Shown: one piece after another, positions 6,827-12,996 of the stretch
How positions within the stretch are numbered: position 1 is the stretch's first letter
Layout: each line of letters opens with the position of its first letter
Origin: Chloroflexi bacterium UBA5177
Lineage (GTDB): Bacteria; Chloroflexota; UBA5177
Assembly (NCBI GenBank): GCA_002413265.1
Contig: DHWR01000185.1
Location: 1 to 12,996, forward strand
DNA length: 12,996 nucleotides
Direction of reading: 5' to 3'
Notes under the pieces: model-generated
The model's input: the letters and a program-made list of their open reading frames with translations, nothing else
What the model was told of the DNA's origin: nothing
The model's database searches: none
Made by a program: the position numbers and the translations under genes

Positions 6827-8103
6827 GCGCGCGCTCTCATCGTTTCAGACGAGATTTTGAGTAGAAAGCCGATCATCACCCAGTTCGCCAGCGCCGCACT
6901 GCCTCCGTAGCTCAGGAACGGCAGCGGCACACCCGTGAGGGGCATGAGCCGGGTGGTGCCGCCGACTATGACGATGGTCTGAATCGCCAGCATCGACATC
7001 AATCCCGTGGCCAGAAGCTTCTGAAACCCGTCCGGCGTGCGGATCGCGATCGACAGCCCGCGAAACACCAAATACAGAAGCAGTGCCAGCAGACCTACGA
7101 CACCCGCCATCCCCAGCTCTTCTCCAATGGCCGCGAGGATGAAGTCCGTCGTGACGACCGGCACCTTGTACGGCATTCCCTGGCCCAGGCCCTGGCCCCC
7201 CACGCCCCCAACTCCCAACGCGATCAGACCTTGCACCAGCTGATACCCGGAGCCCGCCGCGTGCGCCCAGGGATCTAGCCAGACTTCGGTTCGGTCGCGA
7301 ACGTGCGAGAACAGGTGGAAGGCGGCGTAGACGCCAACGGCGTACATCATGACCCCGGTCACCGGATACACCGGCCGCGCGGTTCCCACGTAGATCATCG
7401 CCAGGAAGATCCCGAGAAACAGAAGCGCGGAACCGAGGTCGTTCTGCTTGACGAGCAGCACGAGCGACAATCCCCACATCGCCACCAGGGGCGCGAGGTA
7501 CTGGACCGGTGGCAGGTAAACCGGTCCGATCTTGAGGCGCGCCGTGGAGAGAAGCTCGTGTTTTTCCTCGAGATAGGCGGCGAAGAAGACCGCCATCAGG
7601 ATCTTCAGCAGCTCGACCGGTTGGAAGTAGACGCCCCCCGCGCCGATCCACCGCCGGTAGCCGCTGCCGTTGATGTCGGTTCCGGCGAAGATGGTAGCAA
7701 GGATGAGAAACAGGCCGATGCTTGCCCACGTGTACTTGTAGAGCCTGAATGAGCTGACGTGCCTGGGGACCACCATCAGCACCGCGACACCACCTTCGCC
7801 GAGAAGTGTCCACACCAGCTGCTTGTGTCCCAGAGCGCCATCCAGGCGGGTGATGACGAGAATCCCGGTCCCTGAGACAAGCGCGGCGAGCGGCAGCACG
7901 ACCTGGTCCGCTCCTGACGCAAACCGTCCCATCCAGAGTGAAAGCACGAGGGTGCTCAGCACGAACAGTCCCGGATAGATCATGTCGTGCTGAAGCACTC
8001 GGTGGTTCTCCACGTAGGACAGGTAGGCGAACCCTCCGCACGTCACCACACCCGACGCGACCAGCAGACCGAGCTCGAGCCGGCGGAATCTGAACCCTCT
8101 CAT
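6823..8103 (-). CDS. SEDS-family peptidoglycan glycosyltransferase (FtsW/RodA)
   Basis: This protein of about 426 residues has around twelve hydrophobic segments. It polymerises lipid II glycan strands together with a class B PBP. Family marks are NGSGYRRWIGAG followed by FQPVELLKI, the extracellular VKQNDLGSA whose Asp (about 222) aligns with the essential SEDS aspartate, GSGYQLVQGLIALGVGG, DFILAAIGEELG, and TGVPLPFLSYGGSA near the C-terminus. The usual QPSE reads QPVE here. I prefer the ATG at 8101-8103, which overlaps the fhaB TGA by one base; a GTG one codon earlier (8104-8106) would give a four-base overlap. It lies immediately upstream of, and overlaps, its probable transpeptidase partner. 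Actinobacterial operons of this type call it rodA or ftsW; motifs do not separate the two, so the symbol is blank. Confidence 0.92.
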   Translation of the reverse strand: MRGFRFRRLELGLLVASGVVTCGGFAYLSYVENHRVLQHDMIYPGLFVLSTLVLSLWMGRFASGADQVVLPLAALVSGTGILVITRLDGALGHKQLVWTLLGEGGVAVLMVVPRHVSSFRLYKYTWASIGLFLILATIFAGTDINGSGYRRWIGAGGVYFQPVELLKILMAVFFAAYLEEKHELLSTARLKIGPVYLPPVQYLAPLVAMWGLSLVLLVKQNDLGSALLFLGIFLAMIYVGTARPVYPVTGVMMYAVGVYAAFHLFSHVRDRTEVWLDPWAHAAGSGYQLVQGLIALGVGGVGGQGLGQGMPYKVPVVTTDFILAAIGEELGMAGVVGLLALLLYLVFRGLSIAIRTPDGFQKLLATGLMSMLAIQTIVIVGGTTRLMPLTGVPLPFLSYGGSAALANWVMIGFLLKISSETMRARA

Positions 8104-8534
8104 CACATCGGCACCAGCTTCACGCGGACCCGGCCGAATTCGAGAACATCGCCTTGCTTCACCGCGATCGGCCGGTGAATGTCATCGCCGTTGACTCGCG
8201 TGCCGTTGGTGCTTCCGAGGTCCTGAAGGACCCAGCCTCGGCCGTTCCACACGAGAGTTGCGTGTTCCGACGAGACGAAGTTATCGCTCAGCACAAGATC
8301 GCTGTCCGAGTCGCGGCCGATTGTGGTCGTCGTTAACAGCGAAAGTCGCTCTCCCACCTCCAGGCCCGTCTCGCCGGGCTCCATCACGATAAGGTCAGCC
8401 GGGGCCCGCTCCCTTTCCGACACGGGCGTCGCACGCAGCTCGCGGCGAAGCAAGAGCGCCAGCGCCACCAGAAAAAGATAGAGCGCGACGACAAAGGCGA
8501 TCCTGCCCAGAAGCAGGACATCATCGACCGACAA
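8103..8534 (-). CDS. fhaB: FhaB-like membrane-anchored FHA-domain protein
   Basis: This 143-residue protein has one N-terminal membrane helix (about 12-29), a short acidic/basic linker, and a cytoplasmic FHA domain (about 60-143). The phosphothreonine-binding residues are intact: IGRD (72-75), SSEH (88-91) and DLGSTNGT (105-112). In mycobacteria FhaB/FipA links phosphorylated partners to FtsZ and septal synthesis, and length and topology fit. The start is TTG at 8532-8534, the first possible start in this frame after the TAG codon that closes fhaA. The intergenic gap is six bases and there is no clear ribosome binding site, so coupling to fhaA is likely. In Actinobacteria the next gene is the phosphatase pstP; here the SEDS gene follows directly. 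Confidence 0.85.
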   Translation of the reverse strand: MSVDDVLLLGRIAFVVALYLFLVALALLLRRELRATPVSERERAPADLIVMEPGETGLEVGERLSLLTTTTIGRDSDSDLVLSDNFVSSEHATLVWNGRGWVLQDLGSTNGTRVNGDDIHRPIAVKQGDVLEFGRVRVKLVPM

Positions 8535-8540
8535 GTGCGC

Positions 8541-9269
8541 CTACTGCTGCCAGGTGATCTCGAGACCGCCCAGGGAAATGACGTCACCGCGCTTGAGCGC
8601 GGTCTCCTTCAGAACTTTTCCATTGACGGCCGTACCGTTGGTGCTTCCGGTGTCTCGGACCAGCCAACGCCCATCGCGCTGGAGCACCTCGGCGTGATGC
8701 CGCGAAACTCGCTTGTCGTTCAACACTATGTCGTTGTCCGGCAGACGTCCTAGACGCGTTGGCGATCGTAGCACGTTGTACGTCTGGCCATTGAAGTTGA
8801 TCACCGGCGTAGCTTCGGCTTGCGGTGACAGCATGGCTTCGACGGGATCCACCTGGGGAAGGAGCGAGGTGTGTTGCGGAGCTGCCTCCGGCAGTTGCTC
8901 CACATCCTCGAGGTGCGCCTCCACCAGCACATCCCCGCGGTTTACATCGCGATCGGGTCGCAGCATGACCTTGGGCCGGCTGACCATTGAGAAGCCGCGC
9001 TGCCGCGCCATCCGTCCGACGTGCGCCTCAAGATTCCTGGCCATGGACTCGCGAGCATCCTTGAACTGCTCGTAGTCGTAGGGGTTCAGGTACACGTCGT
9101 AAACATTGGGCACGAGCACTCCGCTCACGCCCACCGACTGCTGCGCTTCCATGGTCCGCACCAGACGCTTGCCGATCTCGACCGGTTGCAGCTGACTGCC
9201 GGTGGCGCGCGTGAACGTGCCCTCCATCATTCGTTCGACGAAGCGCTCAAAGCGGGAAACAAGATTCAC
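8541..9269 (-). CDS. fhaA: FhaA-like protein: DUF3662 domain plus C-terminal FHA domain
   Basis: This 242-residue cytoplasmic protein has the characteristic DUF3662 opening (FERFVERMMEGTFTRATGSQLQPVEIGKRLVRTM; arrangement at 7-40) through about residue 120. A short Glu/Pro/Gln linker (about 123-155) and an FHA domain (about 156-242) follow. The phosphothreonine site is complete: LGRLPDNDIVL (173-183), VSRHHAEV (188-195) and TGSTNGTAVNG (207-217). Mycobacterial FhaA is about twice as long, mainly through its linker, and binds phosphorylated MviN and other envelope proteins. The start is GTG at 9267-9269. It lies only five bases from a perfect TATAAT, with no room for a ribosome binding site, which points to a leaderless mRNA. 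It is the first gene of the envelope operon and diverges from dedA. Confidence 0.88.
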   Translation of the reverse strand: MNLVSRFERFVERMMEGTFTRATGSQLQPVEIGKRLVRTMEAQQSVGVSGVLVPNVYDVYLNPYDYEQFKDARESMARNLEAHVGRMARQRGFSMVSRPKVMLRPDRDVNRGDVLVEAHLEDVEQLPEAAPQHTSLLPQVDPVEAMLSPQAEATPVINFNGQTYNVLRSPTRLGRLPDNDIVLNDKRVSRHHAEVLQRDGRWLVRDTGSTNGTAVNGKVLKETALKRGDVISLGGLEITWQQ

Positions 9270-9274
9270 CCACC

Positions 9275-9280
9275 ATTATA
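9275..9280 (-). promoter_or_regulatory. -10 element of fhaA, predicting a leaderless transcript
   Basis: The minus strand reads TATAAT, then five bases, then the GTG start of fhaA. Normal -10 geometry puts the first transcribed base on or within a base or so of the start codon. No TTGACA-like -35 is visible at 16-19 bases, so an activator or a -10-dependent sigma factor may be involved. Confidence 0.6.
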
Positions 9281-9301
9281 GGAAGGCGCTTTGCGCCCTC
9301 C
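9281..9301. repeat. Inverted repeat in the fhaA/dedA divergent promoter region
   Basis: Arms GGAAGGCGC and GCGCCCTCC flank a TTT centre. The inner five pairs are perfect, one mismatch follows, then three more pairs. The repeat lies directly upstream of the fhaA -10 and covers the likely -35 of dedA. It is therefore placed to be an operator acting on both promoters. It lacks a T-run, so it does not look like an intrinsic terminator. Confidence 0.55.
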
Positions 9302-9320
9302 CGGCGAAGCCACATACAAT
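9291..9320 (+). promoter_or_regulatory. Putative dedA promoter
   Basis: TACAAT (9315-9320) is a five-of-six -10 match. TTGCGC (9291-9296) lies 18 bases upstream as a partial -35. Predicted initiation near 9327 leaves only about six bases before the ATG at 9333, so the mRNA would be almost leaderless. No Shine-Dalgarno is seen in the 12 bases between. Confidence 0.45.
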
Positions 9321-9332
9321 GACGCGTTTGTC

Positions 9333-10007
9333 ATGGCAGGACTCGAACAGCATATTCTGACGCTCATCAAGCATTTCCTGGGGGCCGTTGGCTACCCCGG
9401 GATATTTGTTCTTATGGCCATTGAAGGCTTCGGCATCCCCATCCCCAGTGAGCTGACGATGCCATTCAGCGGCTTCCTGTCGTCAACGGCGGGAGGCAAC
9501 AAGTTCGTGCTTCCGTTGGCGGTGGCGGCAGGCGCCGCCGGTGAGGTGACCGGAGGCGTGATTGCCTATTTCGTCGGTTTCTTTGGGGGAAGGCCCGTCC
9601 TCAATCGCTACGGCAAGATCGTGTTGCTTGGCGAGGAGGAGCTGGAGCGCGGCGAGAGCTGGTTTGCCAAGTACGGCGACTGGATCGTTTTGGTGACTCG
9701 CTTGCTTCCCGCCATCCGGAGCTTCATCGCTCTTCCGGCCGGTGTCGTCAGGATGCCGTTCTGGCGTTTTCTGGTCTACAGCTCGGTCGGATCCGTCATC
9801 TGGTGCACCGGTCTGGCCATCATCGGGCATCAGCTTGGGCAGCACTGGCAATCGGTTAGCAACGATCTTCGTCGCTACGACGTCGTCATCGCGGTGGTCG
9901 TCGTGCTGCTCATCGCCTACGCCGCGTATCTGCGCGTGGCGCACAATCGGCGTTCCGCTTCCGTCGCACCGCCGGAGGAGCAGCCCATAGAGCCGACCGG
10001 GAGCTAA
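9333..10007 (+). CDS. DedA-family membrane protein (VTT/SNARE-associated domain), probable polyprenyl-phosphate flippase
   Basis: This 224-residue protein shows the DedA hallmarks. EGFGIPIPSELTMPFSG (31-47) is the acidic re-entrant motif with E31 and E40. GGVIAYFVGFFGGRPVLNRYG (74-94) is the glycine-rich helix pair. VTRLLPAIRSF (121-131) has the conserved R123 and R129, followed by PAGVVRMPFWRF. Hydrophobic segments lie at about 15-35, 57-84, 115-140, 145-167 and 183-201. Some DedA proteins are undecaprenyl-phosphate translocases that return the lipid carrier; others affect membrane potential or phospholipids. An upstream in-frame TTG at 9291 would add 14 residues but falls inside the promoter, so I use ATG 9333. 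The gene diverges from the cell-wall operon, consistent with a lipid-carrier role, and converges on clpX with a 34-base gap. Confidence 0.88.
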   Translation: MAGLEQHILTLIKHFLGAVGYPGIFVLMAIEGFGIPIPSELTMPFSGFLSSTAGGNKFVLPLAVAAGAAGEVTGGVIAYFVGFFGGRPVLNRYGKIVLLGEEELERGESWFAKYGDWIVLVTRLLPAIRSFIALPAGVVRMPFWRFLVYSSVGSVIWCTGLAIIGHQLGQHWQSVSNDLRRYDVVIAVVVVLLIAYAAYLRVAHNRRSASVAPPEEQPIEPTGS

Positions 10008-10041
10008 CCGAAATCCGAAACGGCCGGCGATACCGGGGTGC

Positions 10042-11325
10042 CTAAGCGGACTCGTTCTCCGCGATGTAATCTTCTGGAGCGGTCCTGGTCGGGAGCGTCG
10101 ACGGCTCCAGGATCGGAGACTCCTGCTTGAGGATCACCTTGTCGGTAATCGTGCACGCTTTAATGTCGTTGCGCGACGGGATTTCGTACATGATGTCCAG
10201 CAAGGTCTCTTCCACGATGCTACGCAGACCGCGCGCGCCCGTTTTCTGAGCCAGGGCTAGTACCGCCGTTTGCTCCAGAGCCTCGGACGTGAAGATCAGT
10301 TCTACCTTGTCCAGATCGAAGAACTTCTTGTACTGCTTGATGATCGCGTTCTTCGGCTCGGTCAGGATCCTGATCATTGTATCCTTGTCGAGTTGCTCGA
10401 GACCGACGATTACTGGAAGGCGTCCAACAAACTCTGGGATCAGTCCGTATTGCAGAAGATCTTCGGGCGATATGGCGTCCGCGATGTCGTGCGGCTCCTC
10501 CACCTGTGAGACCCGATATCCGATGGAGCGGTTTTTCCCCGCCCGCTTGTCGATGATCTGCTCGAGACCCTCGAAGGCGCCACCACAGATAAAGAGAATA
10601 TTCCCGGTGTTGATCTGAATGAAGTCCTGGTGCGGGTGCTTGCGACCTCCCTGAGGAGGCACGTTGGCCACCGTGCCCTCAATGATCTTCAGCAGAGCTT
10701 GCTGCACGCCTTCACCGGAGACGTCTCGCGTGATCGACGGGTTGTCCGACTTGCGGGCGATCTTATCGATCTCGTCAATGTAGACAATGCCCTTTTCCGC
10801 GCGGCTGATGTCGAAGTCCGCCGACTGAATAAGCCGTAGCAGGATGTTCTCGACGTCCTCTCCCACGTAGCCGGCTTCGGTCAGGGCTGTGGCGTCCGCG
10901 ATACAGAACGGTACGTCGAGAATCTTTGCCAGCGTTTGCGCCAGAAGGGTCTTTCCGCAGCCAGTCGGTCCAACCAGCAGAATGTTGCTCTTGCCCAGCT
11001 CGACGTCGTCGATCTGCATCCCGGCGGCAACGCGTTTGTAGTGGTTGTAGACGGCTACCGAGAGGACCTTCTTTGCGCGGTCCTGACCGATGACGTACTG
11101 ATTGAGCTGCTCCATGATCCGGCGTGGCGTGGGGATCTTGGTGATGGGGAGCTTGACGGACGAGGGAGCCGATTGCTCCTCGGCAATGATCTCCTGACAG
11201 AGATCGATGCACTCGTCGCAGATGTAGACGCCGCCGGGTCCGGCTATGAGCCGGTGTACCTGCTCCTGGCTCTTACCGCAGAAGGAGCAACGATACTGCA
11301 CCCTCGGGTTCTTGGAACCCGCCAT
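10042..11325 (-). CDS. clpX: ClpX, ATP-dependent unfoldase of the Clp protease
   Basis: ClpX is 427 residues here, about the same as E. coli ClpX. An N-terminal zinc-binding domain has C13, C16, C36 and C39. The AAA+ module follows, with Walker A GPTGCGKT (119-126), pore loop GYVG (152-155), Walker B VYIDEID (181-187), and [13 protein letters not shown] leading to the sensor/small domain (arginine finger region). The hexamer unfolds tagged substrates and threads them into ClpP. The ClpP-docking loop reads SIGY (267-270) instead of the usual IGF. The ATG at 11323-11325 has a GGGGAG Shine-Dalgarno inside the last codons of clpP; five bases separate the two genes, so they are coupled. The tig-clpP-clpX order is a widely conserved bacterial arrangement. 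Confidence 0.97.
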   Translation of the reverse strand: MAGSKNPRVQYRCSFCGKSQEQVHRLIAGPGGVYICDECIDLCQEIIAEEQSAPSSVKLPITKIPTPRRIMEQLNQYVIGQDRAKKVLSVAVYNHYKRVAAGMQIDDVELGKSNILLVGPTGCGKTLLAQTLAKILDVPFCIADATALTEAGYVGEDVENILLRLIQSADFDISRAEKGIVYIDEIDKIARKSDNPSITRDVSGEGVQQALLKIIEGTVANVPPQGGRKHPHQDFIQINTGNILFICGGAFEGLEQIIDKRAGKNRSIGYRVSQVEEPHDIADAISPEDLLQYGLIPEFVGRLPVIVGLEQLDKDTMIRILTEPKNAIIKQYKKFFDLDKVELIFTSEALEQTAVLALAQKTGARGLRSIVEETLLDIMYEIPSRNDIKACTITDKVILKQESPILEPSTLPTRTAPEDYIAENESA

Positions 11326-11330
11326 ACTCG

Positions 11331-11957
11331 CTAACTCCCCGCTTTTGCCATTGGCAGTTCGTCGAATTCCAGGACCTCGTCGACCAATCCGTACTCCTTT
11401 GCCTGTGCGGGGGTAAAGAAGCGATCCCGGGTAAAGTCTTCACGGACCCGTTCCATGGGTTGCCCCGTATGGTGGGCAAGTATACCAAACATGCGATCCT
11501 GCAAACGGATCAGTTCTCGGGCATGAATTTCGACATCCGGCGCATATCCGCCCAGATTTTGGAGCCCCGCCGGGTGCATGTGGACCGTGGAATTCGGGAG
11601 CACGAATCGCTTGCCCGGCGCGCCCCCGGCAAGCACCGGCGTGGCCATGCTGCCGGCGAATCCTAGGCAGATCGTTGAGACGTCGCAGCTGATGTGCTGC
11701 ATCGTGTCGTAGACGGCGAGGCCGAAGTACACCACTCCGCCAGGGCTGTTGATGTACAGGTAGATGTCTCGGTCGGGATCCTCGCTCTGCAGAAAAAGCA
11801 GCTGCGCCGTGACCAGCGACGCGATGGTGTCGTCGATCGGCGTATTCAGGAAGATAATGCGGTCCTTGAGCAAGCGTGAGTAGATATCGAAGGCGCGTTC
11901 CCCGCGACTGGTCTGCTCGATGACGGTTGGAACGATGTAACTTTCCGCGTTGTCCAT
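11331..11957 (-). CDS. clpP: ClpP-family serine protease subunit with divergent active-site surroundings
   Basis: This 208-residue peptidase is the proteolytic partner of ClpX. Aligning spacing with E. coli ClpP puts the triad at S103 (GFAGSMATP), H128 (HMHPAG) and D178 (TRDRFF). All three are present, so it should be active. The surroundings differ from the family: the usual AASMGA is AGSMAT, and the MIHQP around the histidine is MHPAG with one extra residue in the following loop. VEIHARELI and HTGQPMERV are ordinary. The ATG at 11955-11957 has AGGAG (11963-11967) seven to eleven bases upstream of the coding start region, 21 bases after the tig stop. Only this one ClpP is visible; lineages with divergent ClpPs often have a second copy that forms mixed rings, which may lie elsewhere. 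Confidence 0.95.
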   Translation of the reverse strand: MDNAESYIVPTVIEQTSRGERAFDIYSRLLKDRIIFLNTPIDDTIASLVTAQLLFLQSEDPDRDIYLYINSPGGVVYFGLAVYDTMQHISCDVSTICLGFAGSMATPVLAGGAPGKRFVLPNSTVHMHPAGLQNLGGYAPDVEIHARELIRLQDRMFGILAHHTGQPMERVREDFTRDRFFTPAQAKEYGLVDEVLEFDELPMAKAGS

Positions 11958-11962
11958 TGGGT

Positions 11963-11967
11963 CTCCT
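11963..11967 (-). promoter_or_regulatory. Shine-Dalgarno of clpP
   Basis: Minus-strand AGGAG lies in the 21-base tig-clpP gap, with five bases to the ATG. It gives clpP a good independent ribosome binding site. Confidence 0.65.
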
Positions 11968-11978
11968 AATTCGGCTAA

Positions 11979-12996
11979 CTAGCTGCCGGCCTCGACGGGC
12001 ATGGTCTCCGATTCGGCGCCTGTTGATGCCGTAATCTCTTCGTCGTGTTCGTCGGCGGCCTCGTCGGCCACTTGATCGCCTCCGCTGACGATTTCCACGA
12101 GTCGCTGAATTGCACGCTGCCTGCGCATCCGATTGCGAATGTTCGAGCGAGCCGTCGCCGACGACCGAATTCTCCGTCGCTCTCGCTCCGTGGTCGGCGA
12201 CTCACGGAAGACCTCTTCCAGTGCTGCGTCGATCTGGCGGTTCGATAAGTGGATCCCTTCCGCCTCTGCAATTGCCGCTAGAACCAGCGATGTTTTGACG
12301 CTCTTGGTGGCGTTCTCACGCGCCTGATCCCTGAACTGCTGCTCCGTTTGTCCGGAACGCTCTTGGTAGTCGTCAAACGACATCTGGCTGCCTTCAAACA
12401 TTCGTCGCATCTCATCGATCATGCGATCGATCTCTTCCTCCACGAGTACCGGCGGGATGTCGATGAATGTCCGGTTCACAACTTCGTCGATCGCCTGCTG
12501 GACCAGCTTCTGGTCGGCGTCTCGTTTTCGCTCCTCTTCCAGGTTCGAGCGCAGTGCGGACCGCAGCTCCTCGAGGGTCTCGAACGAGCCGACTGCTCCG
12601 GCGAACTCATCGTTGAGATCCGGGAGCACCTTGGCCTTGATCTCCTTGGTGAGTATCCGAAGGCTCATGGGTTTTCCCGCGATCTCTTCGTTGAGGTACG
12701 ACTCGGGCAAATCGATCGACGTCTCTACGATCTGTCCTGAATTGGTGCCGAGCAGATGTTGGGACAATCCGGGAAGCGTCGACTGCTGATCCGCTTCCGG
12801 CTCCCGGATCTCGTACTCGGCATTCTCCTCGTTGAATACTTCTTTGCCCTGAACCGTTCCGGTCGCGTTCATGATGACGACGTCGCCGACCTGGGCAGCC
12901 CGCACGGTGGGCTCGAGCGTCGCCTGACGCATCCGCAGTTCCTCCAGCAGACTGTCCACGTCCTCGTCGCTGGCCGGCTCCTGGACCCTCTCCACC
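11979..12996 (-). CDS. tig: Trigger factor, partial (N-terminal ribosome-binding domain outside the window)
   Basis: The frame runs off the right edge, leaving about 338 residues of the central and C-terminal parts. The first visible part (VQEPASDEDVDSLLEELR...VGDVV) is the usual linker into the FKBP-like domain. LPDLNDEFAGAVGSFETLEELRSAL (about 124-148 of the fragment) begins the helical chaperone domain, which also shows PPVLVEEEIDRMIDEM. The C-terminus ends in an acidic tail (QVADEAADEHDEEI...). Trigger factor binds the ribosome exit and shields nascent chains. The FKBP segment looks degenerate: NATGTVQG stands where E. coli has DFTGSVDG, and TLPGLSQHL where it has MIPGFEDGI. Prolyl-isomerase activity is therefore doubtful. 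The gene leads the clpP-clpX operon. The start and ribosome-binding loop cannot be assessed here. Confidence 0.92.
   Translation of the reverse strand, partial: VERVQEPASDEDVDSLLEELRMRQATLEPTVRAAQVGDVVIMNATGTVQGKEVFNEENAEYEIREPEADQQSTLPGLSQHLLGTNSGQIVETSIDLPESYLNEEIAGKPMSLRILTKEIKAKVLPDLNDEFAGAVGSFETLEELRSALRSNLEEERKRDADQKLVQQAIDEVVNRTFIDIPPVLVEEEIDRMIDEMRRMFEGSQMSFDDYQERSGQTEQQFRDQARENATKSVKTSLVLAAIAEAEGIHLSNRQIDAALEEVFRESPTTERERRRIRSSATARSNIRNRMRRQRAIQRLVEIVSGGDQVADEAADEHDEEITASTGAESETMPVEAGS

Noticed and set aside
6845..8041. Long open frame (398 codons) on the minus strand in another frame over the SEDS gene
   Set aside because: Its product is arginine-rich without membrane segments or motifs, while the overlapping frame encodes a clear SEDS protein. 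It is a GC-rich shadow.
9291..9332. TTG at 9291 as the dedA start, adding 14 residues
   Set aside because: The extension lies over the dyad and the TACAAT element and does not resemble a DedA N-terminus. The ATG at 9333 begins the conserved amphipathic segment.
10008..10041. Possible bidirectional terminator between the convergent dedA and clpX genes
   Set aside because: Only a four-base-pair stem (CCGG...CCGG) is visible and there is no T-run on either strand.
1..12996. tRNA, rRNA, CRISPR arrays, insertion sequences or phage genes
   Set aside because: I looked for spaced direct repeats, transposase motifs and cloverleaf-like sequences and saw none. The gaps between genes are all 115 bases or shorter.

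Overview
This GC-rich bacterial window looks chromosomal and is densely packed, almost entirely on the minus strand. Reading leftward it holds a proteostasis operon (tig, clpP, clpX), a cell-envelope operon (fhaA, fhaB, ftsW/rodA-like, pbpA-like), an acyl-CoA/cinA operon (hbd-like, enoyl-CoA hydratase, cinA, small membrane protein) and a membrane glycosyltransferase. The plus strand has only a dedA-family gene and the 3' end of a second membrane glycosyltransferase. I see no mobile element, CRISPR array, tRNA or rRNA. No stretch above 300 bases lacks a gene; the longest gap is 115 bases.

The organism is probably a member of the Terrabacteria. The DUF3662-FHA protein (FhaA), FhaB, SEDS protein and class B PBP in one operon are best known from Actinobacteria. 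The cluster here lacks the phosphatase and kinases of the classical version, and ClpP has an unusual active-site neighbourhood. I therefore lean toward a Dormibacterota- or Chloroflexota-like lineage, but only as inference from gene order and motifs.

Layout. Positions 1-567 are the C-terminal end of a GT-C/ArnT-like glycosyltransferase, overlapping tail to tail with a multi-pass GT87-like protein (552-1976, minus). Positions 2044-5262 (minus) hold the hbd-ech-cinA-small-protein transcription unit, with zero gaps or overlaps between genes. Positions 5378-9269 (minus) hold fhaA-fhaB-ftsW-pbpA, also tightly coupled. A 63-bp divergent region (9270-9332) separates fhaA from dedA. It contains two opposed -10 elements very near the start codons and a shared inverted repeat. 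Positions 10042-12996 (minus) hold clpX, clpP and the partial tig.

How the genes work together. The SEDS glycosyltransferase and the class B transpeptidase form a peptidoglycan synthase pair. The two FHA proteins probably dock phosphothreonine partners onto that machinery. DedA proteins recycle undecaprenyl-phosphate-type carriers, so its divergent position fits envelope supply. Trigger factor, ClpP and ClpX cover nascent-chain folding and regulated proteolysis. The acyl-CoA pair catalyses consecutive steps between crotonyl-CoA-type and acetoacetyl-CoA-type thioesters and may share mRNA with CinA, a pyridine-nucleotide repair/salvage enzyme.

The main points for a second look are: the apparently leaderless fhaA promoter and shared dyad; the kinase-free FHA/SEDS/PBP cluster; the trigger factor with an eroded FKBP active site; the divergent ClpP and IGY-type ClpX loop; and the TTG-initiated small membrane protein coupled to cinA. 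I did not find a clearly new multi-gene system.
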